Source: Phycisphaerales bacterium (GTDB lineage Bacteria > Planctomycetota > Phycisphaerae > SM23-33). From it: a DNA stretch of 52,278 nucleotides. Location of the stretch: NCBI GenBank assembly GCA_018644725.1, contig JABGPZ010000030.1, forward strand, positions 1 through 52,278, given 5' to 3'. Positions 15,755 through 24,451 of this stretch are shown piece after piece (the first letter of the stretch is position 1; each line of letters begins with the position of its first letter). Both the position numbers and the translations under genes were made by a program. A model generated the notes under the pieces. That model searched no databases, was not told where the DNA came from, and worked only from the letters and a program-made list of their open reading frames with translations.

Positions 15755-16825
15755 ATGAAATCCATCGCCCCGATCCTCTTGCTTTCCATGTTCTTATCCG
15801 CGTGCACCCCAATTGACCTGAGCGTGTCCAAAGACGGGAAAATCCTCATTCCCCGCGAAGGCGGATTCTACAGCTTCGACCCCGCGACCTCCAAGGCCGA
15901 GTTGCTGTCCCCCGCCAAAAAGGCCACCTTCGGGCTGTACAGCCCCTCCGGCAAGGGCGCACTGCTCTACGCCGATGGCGTATTCTATTCCAAGCCGGTC
16001 TCCAAGCCCGCGACCAAAATCAAATCGGTCGAAAATCTGACCTACGCGGTCTACCTTCCCGGCGGGAGCGCTCTGGCCTACACGGCCGTCACCGGCAAAA
16101 GCGATCCTGAACTCAAGGAAGGCTTCGCCGAAATTCACCTGATCGCCAATGGCAAGGATACGCTGTTGATGAAGCGCTCGGCGAAACTTCTCCGCCCGCT
16201 GAGCGATGGCAGCCTTCTGGCGATTCGCATCGACAAGGTCAACAAAAGCAAGGAGAACCACAAGTCCTACACCGGCAAATTGGTGCGTCTCAGCACGGCC
16301 GGGAAAACGACCGATCTCTGCACGGTGACGGGGACGGGGGAAATGTTCCTCGCGGTCCGCGGGGATTCCAAAAAGGCTCTGCTGGTGTGCTATGCGGCTG
16401 GCACCTATAAACCGGCCGCCGGCAATCGGAGAGGGAAGCCTTCGGAACAATGCTACGAAGTGGACCTTGCCACCGGGAAAGTGACCCTCGTGGCCAACAC
16501 CGAAAAAATCAACTACGCGATCTATTCTCCCTCGGGCAAGCACGTCCTGATGCAAACCGACGACAACCTGATCGTCACGGATGCGGCCTTCAAGGTCCGC
16601 ACGACTCTCGCCACCGATGGCGCGGCCCAGGTGGGCGGTTTCGGCCAAAGCACCGATGCCTACCCCGGCTGGTACGACGAAACCACGATCTACTATCTTC
16701 GCAAGGTCAAGGTCTATGGTTCCAACTGCGTCAACATGCACCTCACGCTCGTGGATGTGAAGACCAAAGCCAAGCGCGATCTGCAACCCGCCATCGATCA
16801 GGCGATTCTCAACGTGACAAAATAA
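15755..16825 (+). CDS. Beta-propeller-like lipoprotein, function unknown
   Basis: A 356-residue protein with signal peptide and lipobox FLSAC (Cys17). The mature part is a series of short beta-repeat units such as LYSPSGKGALLYADG, IYSPSGKHVLMQTDD and a final YYLRKVKVYGSN, which resemble WD40/TolB-type propeller blades. No catalytic motif is seen, so a binding or scaffold role at the outer membrane is most likely. AAGGAG precedes the ATG. It ends 15 bases before the convergent end of the membrane protein gene, with no clear terminator in between. Confidence 0.75.
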   Translation: MKSIAPILLLSMFLSACTPIDLSVSKDGKILIPREGGFYSFDPATSKAELLSPAKKATFGLYSPSGKGALLYADGVFYSKPVSKPATKIKSVENLTYAVYLPGGSALAYTAVTGKSDPELKEGFAEIHLIANGKDTLLMKRSAKLLRPLSDGSLLAIRIDKVNKSKENHKSYTGKLVRLSTAGKTTDLCTVTGTGEMFLAVRGDSKKALLVCYAAGTYKPAAGNRRGKPSEQCYEVDLATGKVTLVANTEKINYAIYSPSGKHVLMQTDDNLIVTDAAFKVRTTLATDGAAQVGGFGQSTDAYPGWYDETTIYYLRKVKVYGSNCVNMHLTLVDVKTKAKRDLQPAIDQAILNVTK

Positions 16826-16840
16826 GAGTCTCCCGCCGGG

Positions 16841-18529
16841 TTACTTCGGCAGGCGCAGGAGGCGGTATTGCTGGCCCCAGTCGGGATTGCGGATGTCTTC
16901 GAGCGGATGAACTTCCACGAGGTTGGTGTGTGCGGGCAGCAGCAGATAACAATGTTCGTGTGGCAGGCGGGCGTGGTAGGGGATGGCTGCGGTGATTTTT
17001 CGGAACCCGTCGGCGATGACTTTGGGATCGATGGGCTTGGAGAACCAGCGGTCCTGAGCCGAGTTCAGCCGATGCCACGTTTCGATCAGCCACGGCGCGT
17101 GCTGCACCAGCATCGTCACGTCCGACTGAATCACCAGCACACCACGACGTGCGCAAACTCGCATCCGCGGCTGGTTGGTCACGATCAGCGTATCGGCGGG
17201 CGTATTTTTCCGGAGCCACAGGCCGATGGCTTCCATTTCGCGCAGGGCGACATGGCGGTCGCGCAATTCCTGTAGCCGCATCGGTTTGTCGCTCTCGCGC
17301 AGGCCGGCGGTGAACCATTCGTAGAGGTGATGGCGCACGACGGAGCAGTTGTCGCTCGGCAGCAGCCACGCCAGAAGCAAAACGATTCGCGCCCAGAACA
17401 GGACGCCCGGGGAAAAGCGCATCACGCGCGTAACGTTTCGCAATCCGCGCGCGAGGAGCACAAACAGCGCGAGCATTGTCCAGCACGATGCCTGCAAAAT
17501 CACCGGCGGCAGGACCAAGCATTTTTGGCTTGTCGCGAGGAATTGCATCAATCCGATTCCGCCCAACGAGACGAGCGCGCCCAGCAGGGCCACCCAAATC
17601 CAGATACCCAGGTGCAGGCTGGTGTGTTCGTCGTCGTGACGCCAGAGCATGGTCACCGCGAGCCCCAGCAGGACGCCGATGTAGATCGCCCATTGCAGCG
17701 CCTGGGACACCAGTTCGGGATAGAGCGTTTCGCCGGGGCAATAACGCAATGCCGAGAGGACCGTGCCAACTTCGACGGGTGTGCTTGTCGTGGGCGCGGC
17801 GAGGCTGTGCATGACGCTGAGTTCATAGAGCACGGCTGGGAGGATGCAGATTGAAAATGCAAAAATCGACCCCAGCGTAGCCAATAGAGTGACTCGCCGG
17901 ATTCGCCGCTCGATGAGATAGGCCACCAGCAAAATCGCCCCCAGCGTGACAGCGCTTGGGAGGTGCAGGTTCCCCGCGAGCCCGATCAGGGCAAATCCGC
18001 GGACCAGTTTCATTGGCTGACGGCGGTGGTAGACAAAGGCACGCACCAGGAAGGGACTCAGTGCCAAAAACAGGCCGGCCGGCGTGACGGTGGCAAGCGC
18101 CCCCACGCCCCAGTGCCATGTGCCGACGGTCTCAATCGTCCCCATCGACAAAATCGCCACGAAGGCGGACACGGTCGAGCTGGCGGTGATGCGGAAGAGC
18201 AGGAAATACATCCCGCACAGGAACACCATGCACATCGGCCCCACCAACAAGCGGAATGTCAGCAGCGCATTGTCGACATGAAGTCCCGTTCGAATTGTTT
18301 TCAGCAAGCGGAGGAAGAACGGATTGAGCTGGCGGGGGAGCTGGCCCTCGGCATACATCGTTCCGAAAATCGGATCGGACGCAAAGGTGTCCGTGTCGTT
18401 CTGCACGCTGGCGACGGCATAGCGATATTGCTCTTCGTTGAACGATTCGTCCAGCAGAGCGAGATAGGTCGATCCGACCGCGACAGCGAGAAAGACGACC
18501 AGGGAAAGGATGTGTTTGCGAAATGCCAT
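16841..18529 (-). CDS. Polytopic membrane protein with C-terminal soluble domain
   Basis: A 562-residue protein with an N-terminal anchor, then a periplasmic-type loop with FNEEQYRYAVASVQND, about ten further hydrophobic segments, and a soluble C-terminal part of about 150 residues from ESDKPMRLQELRDRH to the end. This layout, with an acidic first loop and a soluble tail containing LRKNTPADTLIVTNQPRMR, is seen in GT-C-like membrane glycosyltransferases and their uncharacterised relatives. I cannot identify catalytic residues with confidence, so the function is left open. Confidence 0.65.
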   Translation of the reverse strand: MAFRKHILSLVVFLAVAVGSTYLALLDESFNEEQYRYAVASVQNDTDTFASDPIFGTMYAEGQLPRQLNPFFLRLLKTIRTGLHVDNALLTFRLLVGPMCMVFLCGMYFLLFRITASSTVSAFVAILSMGTIETVGTWHWGVGALATVTPAGLFLALSPFLVRAFVYHRRQPMKLVRGFALIGLAGNLHLPSAVTLGAILLVAYLIERRIRRVTLLATLGSIFAFSICILPAVLYELSVMHSLAAPTTSTPVEVGTVLSALRYCPGETLYPELVSQALQWAIYIGVLLGLAVTMLWRHDDEHTSLHLGIWIWVALLGALVSLGGIGLMQFLATSQKCLVLPPVILQASCWTMLALFVLLARGLRNVTRVMRFSPGVLFWARIVLLLAWLLPSDNCSVVRHHLYEWFTAGLRESDKPMRLQELRDRHVALREMEAIGLWLRKNTPADTLIVTNQPRMRVCARRGVLVIQSDVTMLVQHAPWLIETWHRLNSAQDRWFSKPIDPKVIADGFRKITAAIPYHARLPHEHCYLLLPAHTNLVEVHPLEDIRNPDWGQQYRLLRLPK

Positions 18530-18644
18530 ATGGGATACGACCAGCCGTCATTGGATGGGCGCCCGAGGAGCCCGCGGCTGGGAATTGGTTGGATTTAGAG
18601 TTTCCTGCGACGCGATATCGTGATACTATACGGCCCGAGAACCG

Positions 18645-19661
18645 ATGGCAAGCAAAAAGGCACAATTTGAAACGCGACTCCTTGAGACCCTCAAGGCCGC
18701 TCCGCTCCCTGTGTGCGGCGCGCGGATTCTCGTGGGCACGTCCGGCGGCAAGGACAGCATGGTCTTGCTGGACTGTCTTGCGGCGATGGCTCCGGCGCGG
18801 GAGTGGTCGTTGGTGGTGGCCCATCTGGACCACGGTCTGCGGGACGAGTCGGCGGCCGACGCGGCGTGGGTGGTGTCGATGGCAGACCATTTCCGCCTGA
18901 ATTCGATGATGCGGCGCGTGGACGTTGCGGCGATGGCGGAACGGCTTGGCGAGGGCGTCGAGCACGCAGCGCGAGAAGCGCGGATGACGTTTTTCCGCGA
19001 GGCCGCCCAAGACGCGGGTGCATCGGCAGTGGTCTTGGCGCATCACGGCGACGACCAGGCCGAAACGGTACTCTTCCGGATTGCGCGCGGCACGTCGTTG
19101 CGCGGGCTGGCGGGAATGGCACCGACGCGCGAGCTGGCCGAGGGCGTGACGCTCTATCGGCCGATGCTGGGTGCGCGGCGTGAATGGATCGACGCCTATG
19201 CCCAGCGGCATGATCTCTCGTGGCGCGAAGACGCGAGCAATACCGACACGACGCTGCGGCGGAACGCAATCCGCCACGAAATTCTTCCCGCCATCGAGGC
19301 ATCCGTCGCGCCCGGGGCAAGTGACGCGCTGGTGCGCCTCGCTACGCAGGCGGCCGAGGTGAGCGAGCTGCTTGCCGAGCAAAGCGCACAACTCCGTACC
19401 GAGGCGCTTGTGCTCCAGCGGCCCGACCGGGTGATTCTTGATGTGAAGCGCATGCTCACGGCATCGGCGATTGTCCGTCGCGAACTGGTCCGCGCGCTAT
19501 TGGCGGAGATGGGCATGGGCCTGCGCGATCTGTCCGACCGCCATCTGCGCGACGTCGACGAGTTACTCTCCGCGCCGCGCGGCAATGTCAATCTGCCAGA
19601 GCGATTCCTCGCCAAACGCGAAGCCGATCTGTTGTTGTTGGTCTCGCCGAATGCGACATAG
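18645..19661 (+). CDS. tilS: tRNA(Ile)-lysidine synthase
   Basis: A 338-residue PP-loop ATPase. The P-loop motif GTSGGKDSMVLL (SGGxDS) lies near residue 27, followed by VVAHLDHGLR, then AREARMTFF and LAHHGDDQAETVLFRIARGTSLRGL, which are diagnostic for TilS. The RRNAIRHEILP segment near residue 207 is also typical. The enzyme attaches lysine to C34 of tRNA-Ile(CAU) so that it reads AUA, and is normally essential. The protein is shorter than the E. coli enzyme and has only a small C-terminal extension, as in many bacteria. The gene is divergent from the membrane protein. Confidence 0.95.
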   Translation: MASKKAQFETRLLETLKAAPLPVCGARILVGTSGGKDSMVLLDCLAAMAPAREWSLVVAHLDHGLRDESAADAAWVVSMADHFRLNSMMRRVDVAAMAERLGEGVEHAAREARMTFFREAAQDAGASAVVLAHHGDDQAETVLFRIARGTSLRGLAGMAPTRELAEGVTLYRPMLGARREWIDAYAQRHDLSWREDASNTDTTLRRNAIRHEILPAIEASVAPGASDALVRLATQAAEVSELLAEQSAQLRTEALVLQRPDRVILDVKRMLTASAIVRRELVRALLAEMGMGLRDLSDRHLRDVDELLSAPRGNVNLPERFLAKREADLLLLVSPNAT

Positions 19662-19813
19662 CGCCTTCGAGGATGGCGGGAGATTGGGGTGTGTTTCGAG
19701 GGAACGAACAATCAAGCGGAGATTTGAATTTTTACTGTGAGACGTGGGCGTTGGTCGATACAATGCAATGGGAGACAAGGAACACCCCCGGCGAGACCGG
19801 GAAGGAGGCAACC

Positions 19814-21220
19814 ATGAAGTTGCACATCCTGATTGTACTATGCGCGGCAGGGATCGCGGCCGGTTTGGCTGTCGCGGCCGAGCCTGCGGCGGCAGGGCCG
19901 ACGTGGCCTCAGACAATTCGCATGCCCGAGGGGACCGTCGTGATCCACCCCGGCCCGTTGCATTCTCAGCCTCAAAATACACTTCGCGGGCGAATTTCCG
20001 TGAGCGTTCTCGCTACGGGCATGCTTCGCCCGGCGCACGGAGAGATTGTGTTCACGTCGCCCTATCGCACCGACGAGGCCAAGGGCTCGCTGGTGTGCCA
20101 TAGCGCCAAGGTGGTCACCATGGTGTTCCCCACGGCGACTTCGCCGGCCGAGAAGAGCTTGCTTGCGTCGATCCGTTCGCGCATCGGCCTGTGGGAGATC
20201 AATTTCTCGCTGGACCGTCTCGACGCCAAACCCGCCAGCGCCACCGAGGGTGACATTCTTCCGCCGATGGATCCCAAAGCCGCGCCGGCGAAACCCGCCG
20301 CACCCAAGCCGCTCACGGCCGAGGACCTGTTTGGCGAATCCACGTCAGACGGCCAACCCGCAGCCCCCGTCGCGACCGCGCCCCAGCCGCGCACTCCGCA
20401 CCTCCAATTCATCCCGCCTCAGCCGGAGGTGACCTATCGCTCCGAGCCGCTATTCGCCCTCGTCGACGGCGGATACAATGTGTACTATGCGACCAACGCC
20501 AATCGCACCGTCCTGCGCCACGCCCAGACCTATTACATCAACGCGGGGCAGCTGTGGTATTCCGGTTCGCGCCCGCACGGCCCGTGGACGCTGACGTGGC
20601 AACTGCCGTGGAGCAGCGGCAGCGGGGTCTCGACCACCGTCTCCGTCAGCGGGGTCGGTTCGCGCTCATTGTTGCACCGCCCGACGCTGATCTATTCCTA
20701 TGGCGGAATTCCCTACGCCGGGGTTCCCTATGGCCACTACCCGCATTGGACATCGCCGAGGCGGCACTATGGCTGGGGGATGGTCTATCCATATTCAAGT
20801 TTTGGACTTTTCGGACCAGAGATGCCGTACCTCGTGACCGGGTCGGGCGGCCTGTCCAGCGTTCAGCGACGCGGGCCGTTGTGGCTGCCGACGATTGCGC
20901 TGCCGACGATCTGGCCTTATTCGTATTACCCGCGGGGCGGGGGAAGCCGTCGGCCAAACTGGCCGAGGCACACGGGATATCCGGGTCACACACATCCCGG
21001 AGGAAACCCGCACACGGGGCATTCGGGCCACAGGTACCCGACGTGGGTCAAGCCCGCAGTGCCGACGATCCCGCAACCGACATGGGGAGCGCCTACCTTG
21101 TCGACGACCCCGCAACCCACGCAACCTGCGCCCACGACACCGACGAAACCTGCGCCGACGCAGACTCCGCCCATAACGCCAACGAACCCACGCTCCGCAC
21201 GGATCACGCACAAGCGATAG
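19814..21220 (+). CDS. Exported protein with Pro/Thr/His/Gly-rich tail
   Basis: A 468-residue protein with an N-terminal signal peptide (LVLCAAGIAAGLAVAAEP-like core). Residues about 30-150 (TWPQTIRMPEGTVVIHPG onwards) resemble the N-terminal part of proteins often labelled carbohydrate-binding family V/XII. Residues about 195-260 carry SEPLFALVDGGYNVYYATN and QTYYINAGQLWYSGS with GPWTL, another part of the same family. The last 200 residues are low-complexity, rich in Pro, Thr, Gly, His and Tyr, consistent with an extended surface or wall segment. GGAGG lies before the ATG at 19814; the longer frame from 19673 lacks these signals. Role unknown. Confidence 0.6.
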   Translation: MKLHILIVLCAAGIAAGLAVAAEPAAAGPTWPQTIRMPEGTVVIHPGPLHSQPQNTLRGRISVSVLATGMLRPAHGEIVFTSPYRTDEAKGSLVCHSAKVVTMVFPTATSPAEKSLLASIRSRIGLWEINFSLDRLDAKPASATEGDILPPMDPKAAPAKPAAPKPLTAEDLFGESTSDGQPAAPVATAPQPRTPHLQFIPPQPEVTYRSEPLFALVDGGYNVYYATNANRTVLRHAQTYYINAGQLWYSGSRPHGPWTLTWQLPWSSGSGVSTTVSVSGVGSRSLLHRPTLIYSYGGIPYAGVPYGHYPHWTSPRRHYGWGMVYPYSSFGLFGPEMPYLVTGSGGLSSVQRRGPLWLPTIALPTIWPYSYYPRGGGSRRPNWPRHTGYPGHTHPGGNPHTGHSGHRYPTWVKPAVPTIPQPTWGAPTLSTTPQPTQPAPTTPTKPAPTQTPPITPTNPRSARITHKR

Positions 21221-21251
21221 AGAAATATGGCGGGCAACACCTAGCCCGCCC
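21209..21251 (+). repeat. Short repeat at a gene end with GGCGGGC hairpin
   Basis: Bases 21209-21236 recur at 21733-21760 with 2 mismatches in 28. The first copy includes the stop codon of the exported protein and continues into a perfect 7-bp hairpin, GGCGGGC/GCCCGCC. It lacks a T-run, so it is not a standard terminator. Confidence 0.6.
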
Positions 21252-21265
21252 TACGGGCTGCAACG

Positions 21266-21613
21266 TTATTTCCATTCACAAGTTGCCAGAGAAATGAAGA
21301 GGAAGATCAGAAGCCCGATGTGGCTGACGACTAGGCATATAAGAAACATTCGTAGTTCCAGCTTGCGTTTTCTTCCCGCCCAATAGGCCATTATTCCCAG
21401 TGCAATCGCGCCGACGAAAAGTATGCCCATGAGTGAGAAAAGCCGGTCTCCCAGAGAATGTTCAAATGCGCTGAGTGCCAATGAGGCCAGAAGCATGAGA
21501 AAGAAAGTTAGCACGGATGTTACGACCAAGGAAAAAATCCAAGCCGCTACTCCGCCTCTTTTGAGAAGTGCGACGAACGGATCGGTTGGGCCTGGTTGCT
21601 GCATGGTCGTCAT
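21266..21613 (-). CDS. Small membrane protein
   Basis: A 115-residue protein starting MTTMQQPGP, with about three hydrophobic segments (WIFSLVVTSVLTFFLMLLAS, LMGILFVGAIALGIMAYW, MFLICLVVSHIGLLIFLF) and a basic loop GRKRKLE. No family is recognised. AAGGA on the minus strand lies before the ATG; a longer upstream extension has no such signal. It is one of five small membrane proteins on this strand. Confidence 0.6.
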   Translation of the reverse strand: MTTMQQPGPTDPFVALLKRGGVAAWIFSLVVTSVLTFFLMLLASLALSAFEHSLGDRLFSLMGILFVGAIALGIMAYWAGRKRKLELRMFLICLVVSHIGLLIFLFISLATCEWK

Positions 21614-21732
21614 AGGAATCCTTGTGAAGAAGGGAACGTTTGTGCACAGAGTATAAACACCGCCCGTCCATCCTGGCAAGAATAATGTGTGGAGGGAATT
21701 TGCGAACCAATTTCATTCCAGGTTGGCATACC

Positions 21733-21760
21733 CACAAGCAATAGAGAAATACGGCGGGCA
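21733..21760 (+). repeat. Second copy of the short repeat
   Basis: Matches 21209-21236 at 26 of 28 bases and lies in the spacer between two minus-strand small membrane protein genes. Confidence 0.6.
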
Positions 21761-21765
21761 ATTGG

Positions 21766-22047
21766 TTATTGGATCACATATTTGAGGATGGAAAAGAGGA
21801 AGTAAAGTCCCACGGCCGCAAAGATCAGGCCAAGCAGCCAGTAAGCGAGGCTGGGGCGGTGGAGGCGGCGTTTGAGTTTCGCGGCGCGATCTTTTTCGGC
21901 ATCGGAAAGCACCCGGCCATTGAGTTGGCCTTGGAGGCGGAGCATGTCTTCGGTTTCCTCTCCCTCGGCCTCACACAGTGGGTCGCGTACGTGGGATTCG
22001 ATTTTTTCGTGGACAATCGCGTTGAACCGTCGTTTGAAATTATGCAT
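21766..22047 (-). CDS. Small membrane protein, tandem paralogue A
   Basis: A 93-residue protein: charged N-terminal half, a helical segment MLRLQGQLNGRVLSDAEKDR, a basic stretch AAKLKRRLHRPSLAYW and then one or two C-terminal membrane segments. It shares a 43-residue central block with the next gene, encoded by 128 bases with a single, synonymous difference. It is 16 bases downstream of paralogue B. Function unknown. Confidence 0.65.
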   Translation of the reverse strand: MHNFKRRFNAIVHEKIESHVRDPLCEAEGEETEDMLRLQGQLNGRVLSDAEKDRAAKLKRRLHRPSLAYWLLGLIFAAVGLYFLFSILKYVIQ

Positions 22048-22063
22048 GGTGGTTTGGTTTCAG

Positions 22064-22348
22064 TTAAAGGAGGTGGAGAAAAAAATTCACCACAAACAAG
22101 ATACCCATGACCACACCCAGGGCAAAGATCAGGCCAAGCAGCCAGTAAGCGAGGCTGGGGCGGTGGAGGCGGCGTTTGAGTTTCGCGGCGCGATCTTTTT
22201 CGGCATCGGAAAGCACTCGGCCATTGAGTTGGCCTTGGAGGCGGAGCATCTCGTCGGTCTCTGGCCCTTCGGCTTCGATCAATGGATCGTGGACATGAGA
22301 TGCGATGGGCTTGTCCAATCTTCGAATTTTATTTCCAGGGAATCTCAC
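22064..22348 (-). CDS. Small membrane protein, tandem paralogue B
   Basis: A 94-residue protein with the same plan as paralogue A: an acidic segment with DPLIEAEGPETDEM, the shared block from LRLQGQLNGRVLSDAEKDR to YWLLGLIF, then a divergent C-terminal membrane segment GVVMGILFVVNFFLHLL. The ends differ from paralogue A while the middle is nearly identical, which suggests recent duplication with diverged flanks or gene conversion. Function unknown. Confidence 0.65.
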   Translation of the reverse strand: MRFPGNKIRRLDKPIASHVHDPLIEAEGPETDEMLRLQGQLNGRVLSDAEKDRAAKLKRRLHRPSLAYWLLGLIFALGVVMGILFVVNFFLHLL

Positions 22349-22360
22349 GGCGTGGCCTCG

Positions 22361-22627
22361 TTAGTGCAAGTGTCCGAACATCATCAGGGAGCCCAGGGCG
22401 ACGGTGAAGAGCACGACCAGCAGGAAGGCCCAATTGGAAAGGAACGCAACGACGCCAGTGCGCGGCCGATAGTGGCGGTGCGACTTGACGTGCATCCGTT
22501 TCGCGGTGGATTGGAGTGCTTCGAGTTCCGGCGAGTCGACTTCGTCGTCGCGGACCTCGTTGCGGGTGTGTGTGCGCAGGACGCGGTTGGCGACCAGGCC
22601 TCGAAATACGCTTCCGTAGCATCCCAT
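22361..22627 (-). CDS. Small membrane protein
   Basis: An 88-residue protein starting MGCYGSVFRGL, with an acidic DDEVDSPELEAL segment, a His/Arg-rich stretch HVKSHRHYRPR and one or two C-terminal membrane segments (FLSNWAFLLVVLFTVALGSL). GGAGA before the ATG at 22627 supports this start. The plan of charged N-terminus, basic stretch and C-terminal membrane anchor matches the two paralogues downstream. Function unknown. Confidence 0.6.
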   Translation of the reverse strand: MGCYGSVFRGLVANRVLRTHTRNEVRDDEVDSPELEALQSTAKRMHVKSHRHYRPRTGVVAFLSNWAFLLVVLFTVALGSLMMFGHLH

Positions 22628-22782
22628 GGTAGTCTCCGTTGCGCCCTGGGCCAGGCGGCACATGCGCCGAGCATTAACGCGCTGTAGTTGATCTACAAGA
22701 AGAGTAGCAACTCCCGCTATCCCCGGCAATTAGAAAATCTCGCCATTTTTATAACCGCCATCCACGGCACTCCACCAATCCC

Positions 22783-23220
22783 CTAGTACAGCGCGCGATC
22801 GGGCCTTGCGTAAGCGATTACAATGAGAAAAAGAAGATGCAGTAGAAACACAGCGAAGTGGCCTGCACAAAGGTAGCGAAATATCCATCGATAAGGTTCC
22901 AAGCGACCTTTCGCCCAAATAACCAGACCACCGAAAAGGATTATTCCGGCGACCGTTGCACTTATATTCACCCAGAGGATATGCCAATAGGACGCATCAC
23001 TCCAGCCCAGCGACTTGCTGAGAAGGTACAATTCCAGCAAGGTCCAAATGCTCGCCACAAAAATACCAAACGTCCAGCCCACTCGCCTGATACCCCAAAT
23101 CCGACTCCTGTCTAGCCAGTTCTGCCTGGAGGGCAATTCGCGCGAGGACAAGCACCCATGCGAAACTTCTTCTGCCAGAGCGGCGATGTCGTCAGCTGGA
23201 TTCAATTCTCCCTTGTCCAT
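22783..23220 (-). CDS. Small membrane protein
   Basis: A 145-residue protein starting MDKGELNPADD, with a soluble acidic N-terminus and about four hydrophobic segments from VGWTFGIFVASIWTLLELYL to the C-terminal FAVFLLHLLFLIVIAYA. AAGGGAG lies before the ATG. I do not recognise a family. It lies 155 bases upstream of the previous small gene on the same strand. Confidence 0.6.
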   Translation of the reverse strand: MDKGELNPADDIAALAEEVSHGCLSSRELPSRQNWLDRSRIWGIRRVGWTFGIFVASIWTLLELYLLSKSLGWSDASYWHILWVNISATVAGIILFGGLVIWAKGRLEPYRWIFRYLCAGHFAVFLLHLLFLIVIAYARPDRALY

Positions 23221-23272
23221 TGTTCTCCCTTGACTGTTCGCGAGGGCGGCCACATCGGGTCGCCCCTACAGT

Positions 23273-24445
23273 TTACGCGTTGATGCGTTGGCGGATGTTG
23301 TCGAGGATGTTCATGAAATTGATGTACGCGTCGTAGGGCGATTCGTAGGGGCTGAAATATTTGTGCACGTCGCCGTCCTCGAAGAACTTCGTGCACATGT
23401 AGTAGAAGTGGTCGGAGGTTTGGAGCTTGCGCCACTGATGTTCGAGGTCGGGGTTGCCCGAGCGGAGGATCGCGTCGTGGAGGTGATAGACTTCCTGCAG
23501 CGCGTTGGCTTGCATGGAGTTGCCCAGCCACGCCGTCAGGTCGCGCTCGGCGTCGGCCCAGCTGATCATCCGGGGGATGTCGACCTCGCCGGCGGCGGGA
23601 TATTTCGCGGAGGCCTCGGAGACGGTGAGGAAATCGTTCTTGCCGCCTTGCATAATCGCGCCGGGCAGGGTGTGCATGAAGTCGAAAATCCCGGTCTCGG
23701 CCCACTGGTGTTCGCCGAAGGTTTCGTAGTCCATAAACAGGTTGCAGGTATAGCCATTGCCGTTGATGCGGTCGACCCAGTTGGCGAATTTCTCCGTCGT
23801 CAGCGGCCATTCCGGCCAGCCTTTGTTGCCGAAGCGGAAGGCGATGTCGTCGCTGAGACGATAGTTCTTGAGCATCAGTTTGATGTTGCAGCCGGGCGGA
23901 TTGTAGACGTAATTCGGACTGCGATAGCCCAGCACATGGTCGGCACCTTCGGTGAGGATCGTCTCGAAGCCGAGGTCCTCGATCTCTTGGGCGACCTCGT
24001 TGTTGTAGGTCAGCTCGGTATTGCGGAACGCTTTGGGACGCACACCGAAATGATGTTCCATGAGGTCCGAGTGCAACTGAATCTGATGGCGGAACTCGCC
24101 GCGGTCATAGAGAAAGCTCAGCGAGTGGAAATAGGTCTCGCCGATGATCTCGACGCAGCCGGTGTCCACGAGGCGCTTGAAGCTGTCGAGCACCTCGGGC
24201 ATCCACTGGGCACACTGTTCGAGCAGCGTGCCGGTGATGGCATAGCTGATGCGAAAGCGCCCCTCGTGCTCACGAATGCAATCGAGCATGAGCTGGTTGG
24301 TCGGCAGGTAGCATTTGCGGGCGACCTTGCGGAGAATTTCTTCATTGCTCTCGTCGCAGAAGTAGTTGTGCGACGAGTCAAACACGCTGTAGCGCCGCAG
24401 CCGGAAGGGCTGGTGCACCTGGAAATAGAAGACAACGGATGCCAT
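23273..24445 (-). CDS. GH57-family glycoside hydrolase (alpha-amylase type)
   Basis: A 390-residue enzyme of glycoside hydrolase family 57. Motif 1 is FQVHQPFRLRRY at the N-terminus, motif 2 is around GETYFHSLSFL, motif 3 is FRNTELTYNNE with Glu144 as the expected nucleophile, and motif 4 is FMDYETFGEHQW with Asp239 as the expected acid. The family includes amylases and branching enzymes acting on alpha-1,4-glucans. There is no signal peptide, so it acts in the cytoplasm. It lies six bases after the glycosyltransferase gene, forming an operon for glycogen or maltodextrin. Confidence 0.9.
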   Translation of the reverse strand: MASVVFYFQVHQPFRLRRYSVFDSSHNYFCDESNEEILRKVARKCYLPTNQLMLDCIREHEGRFRISYAITGTLLEQCAQWMPEVLDSFKRLVDTGCVEIIGETYFHSLSFLYDRGEFRHQIQLHSDLMEHHFGVRPKAFRNTELTYNNEVAQEIEDLGFETILTEGADHVLGYRSPNYVYNPPGCNIKLMLKNYRLSDDIAFRFGNKGWPEWPLTTEKFANWVDRINGNGYTCNLFMDYETFGEHQWAETGIFDFMHTLPGAIMQGGKNDFLTVSEASAKYPAAGEVDIPRMISWADAERDLTAWLGNSMQANALQEVYHLHDAILRSGNPDLEHQWRKLQTSDHFYYMCTKFFEDGDVHKYFSPYESPYDAYINFMNILDNIRQRINA

Positions 24446-24451
24446 ACTGCG

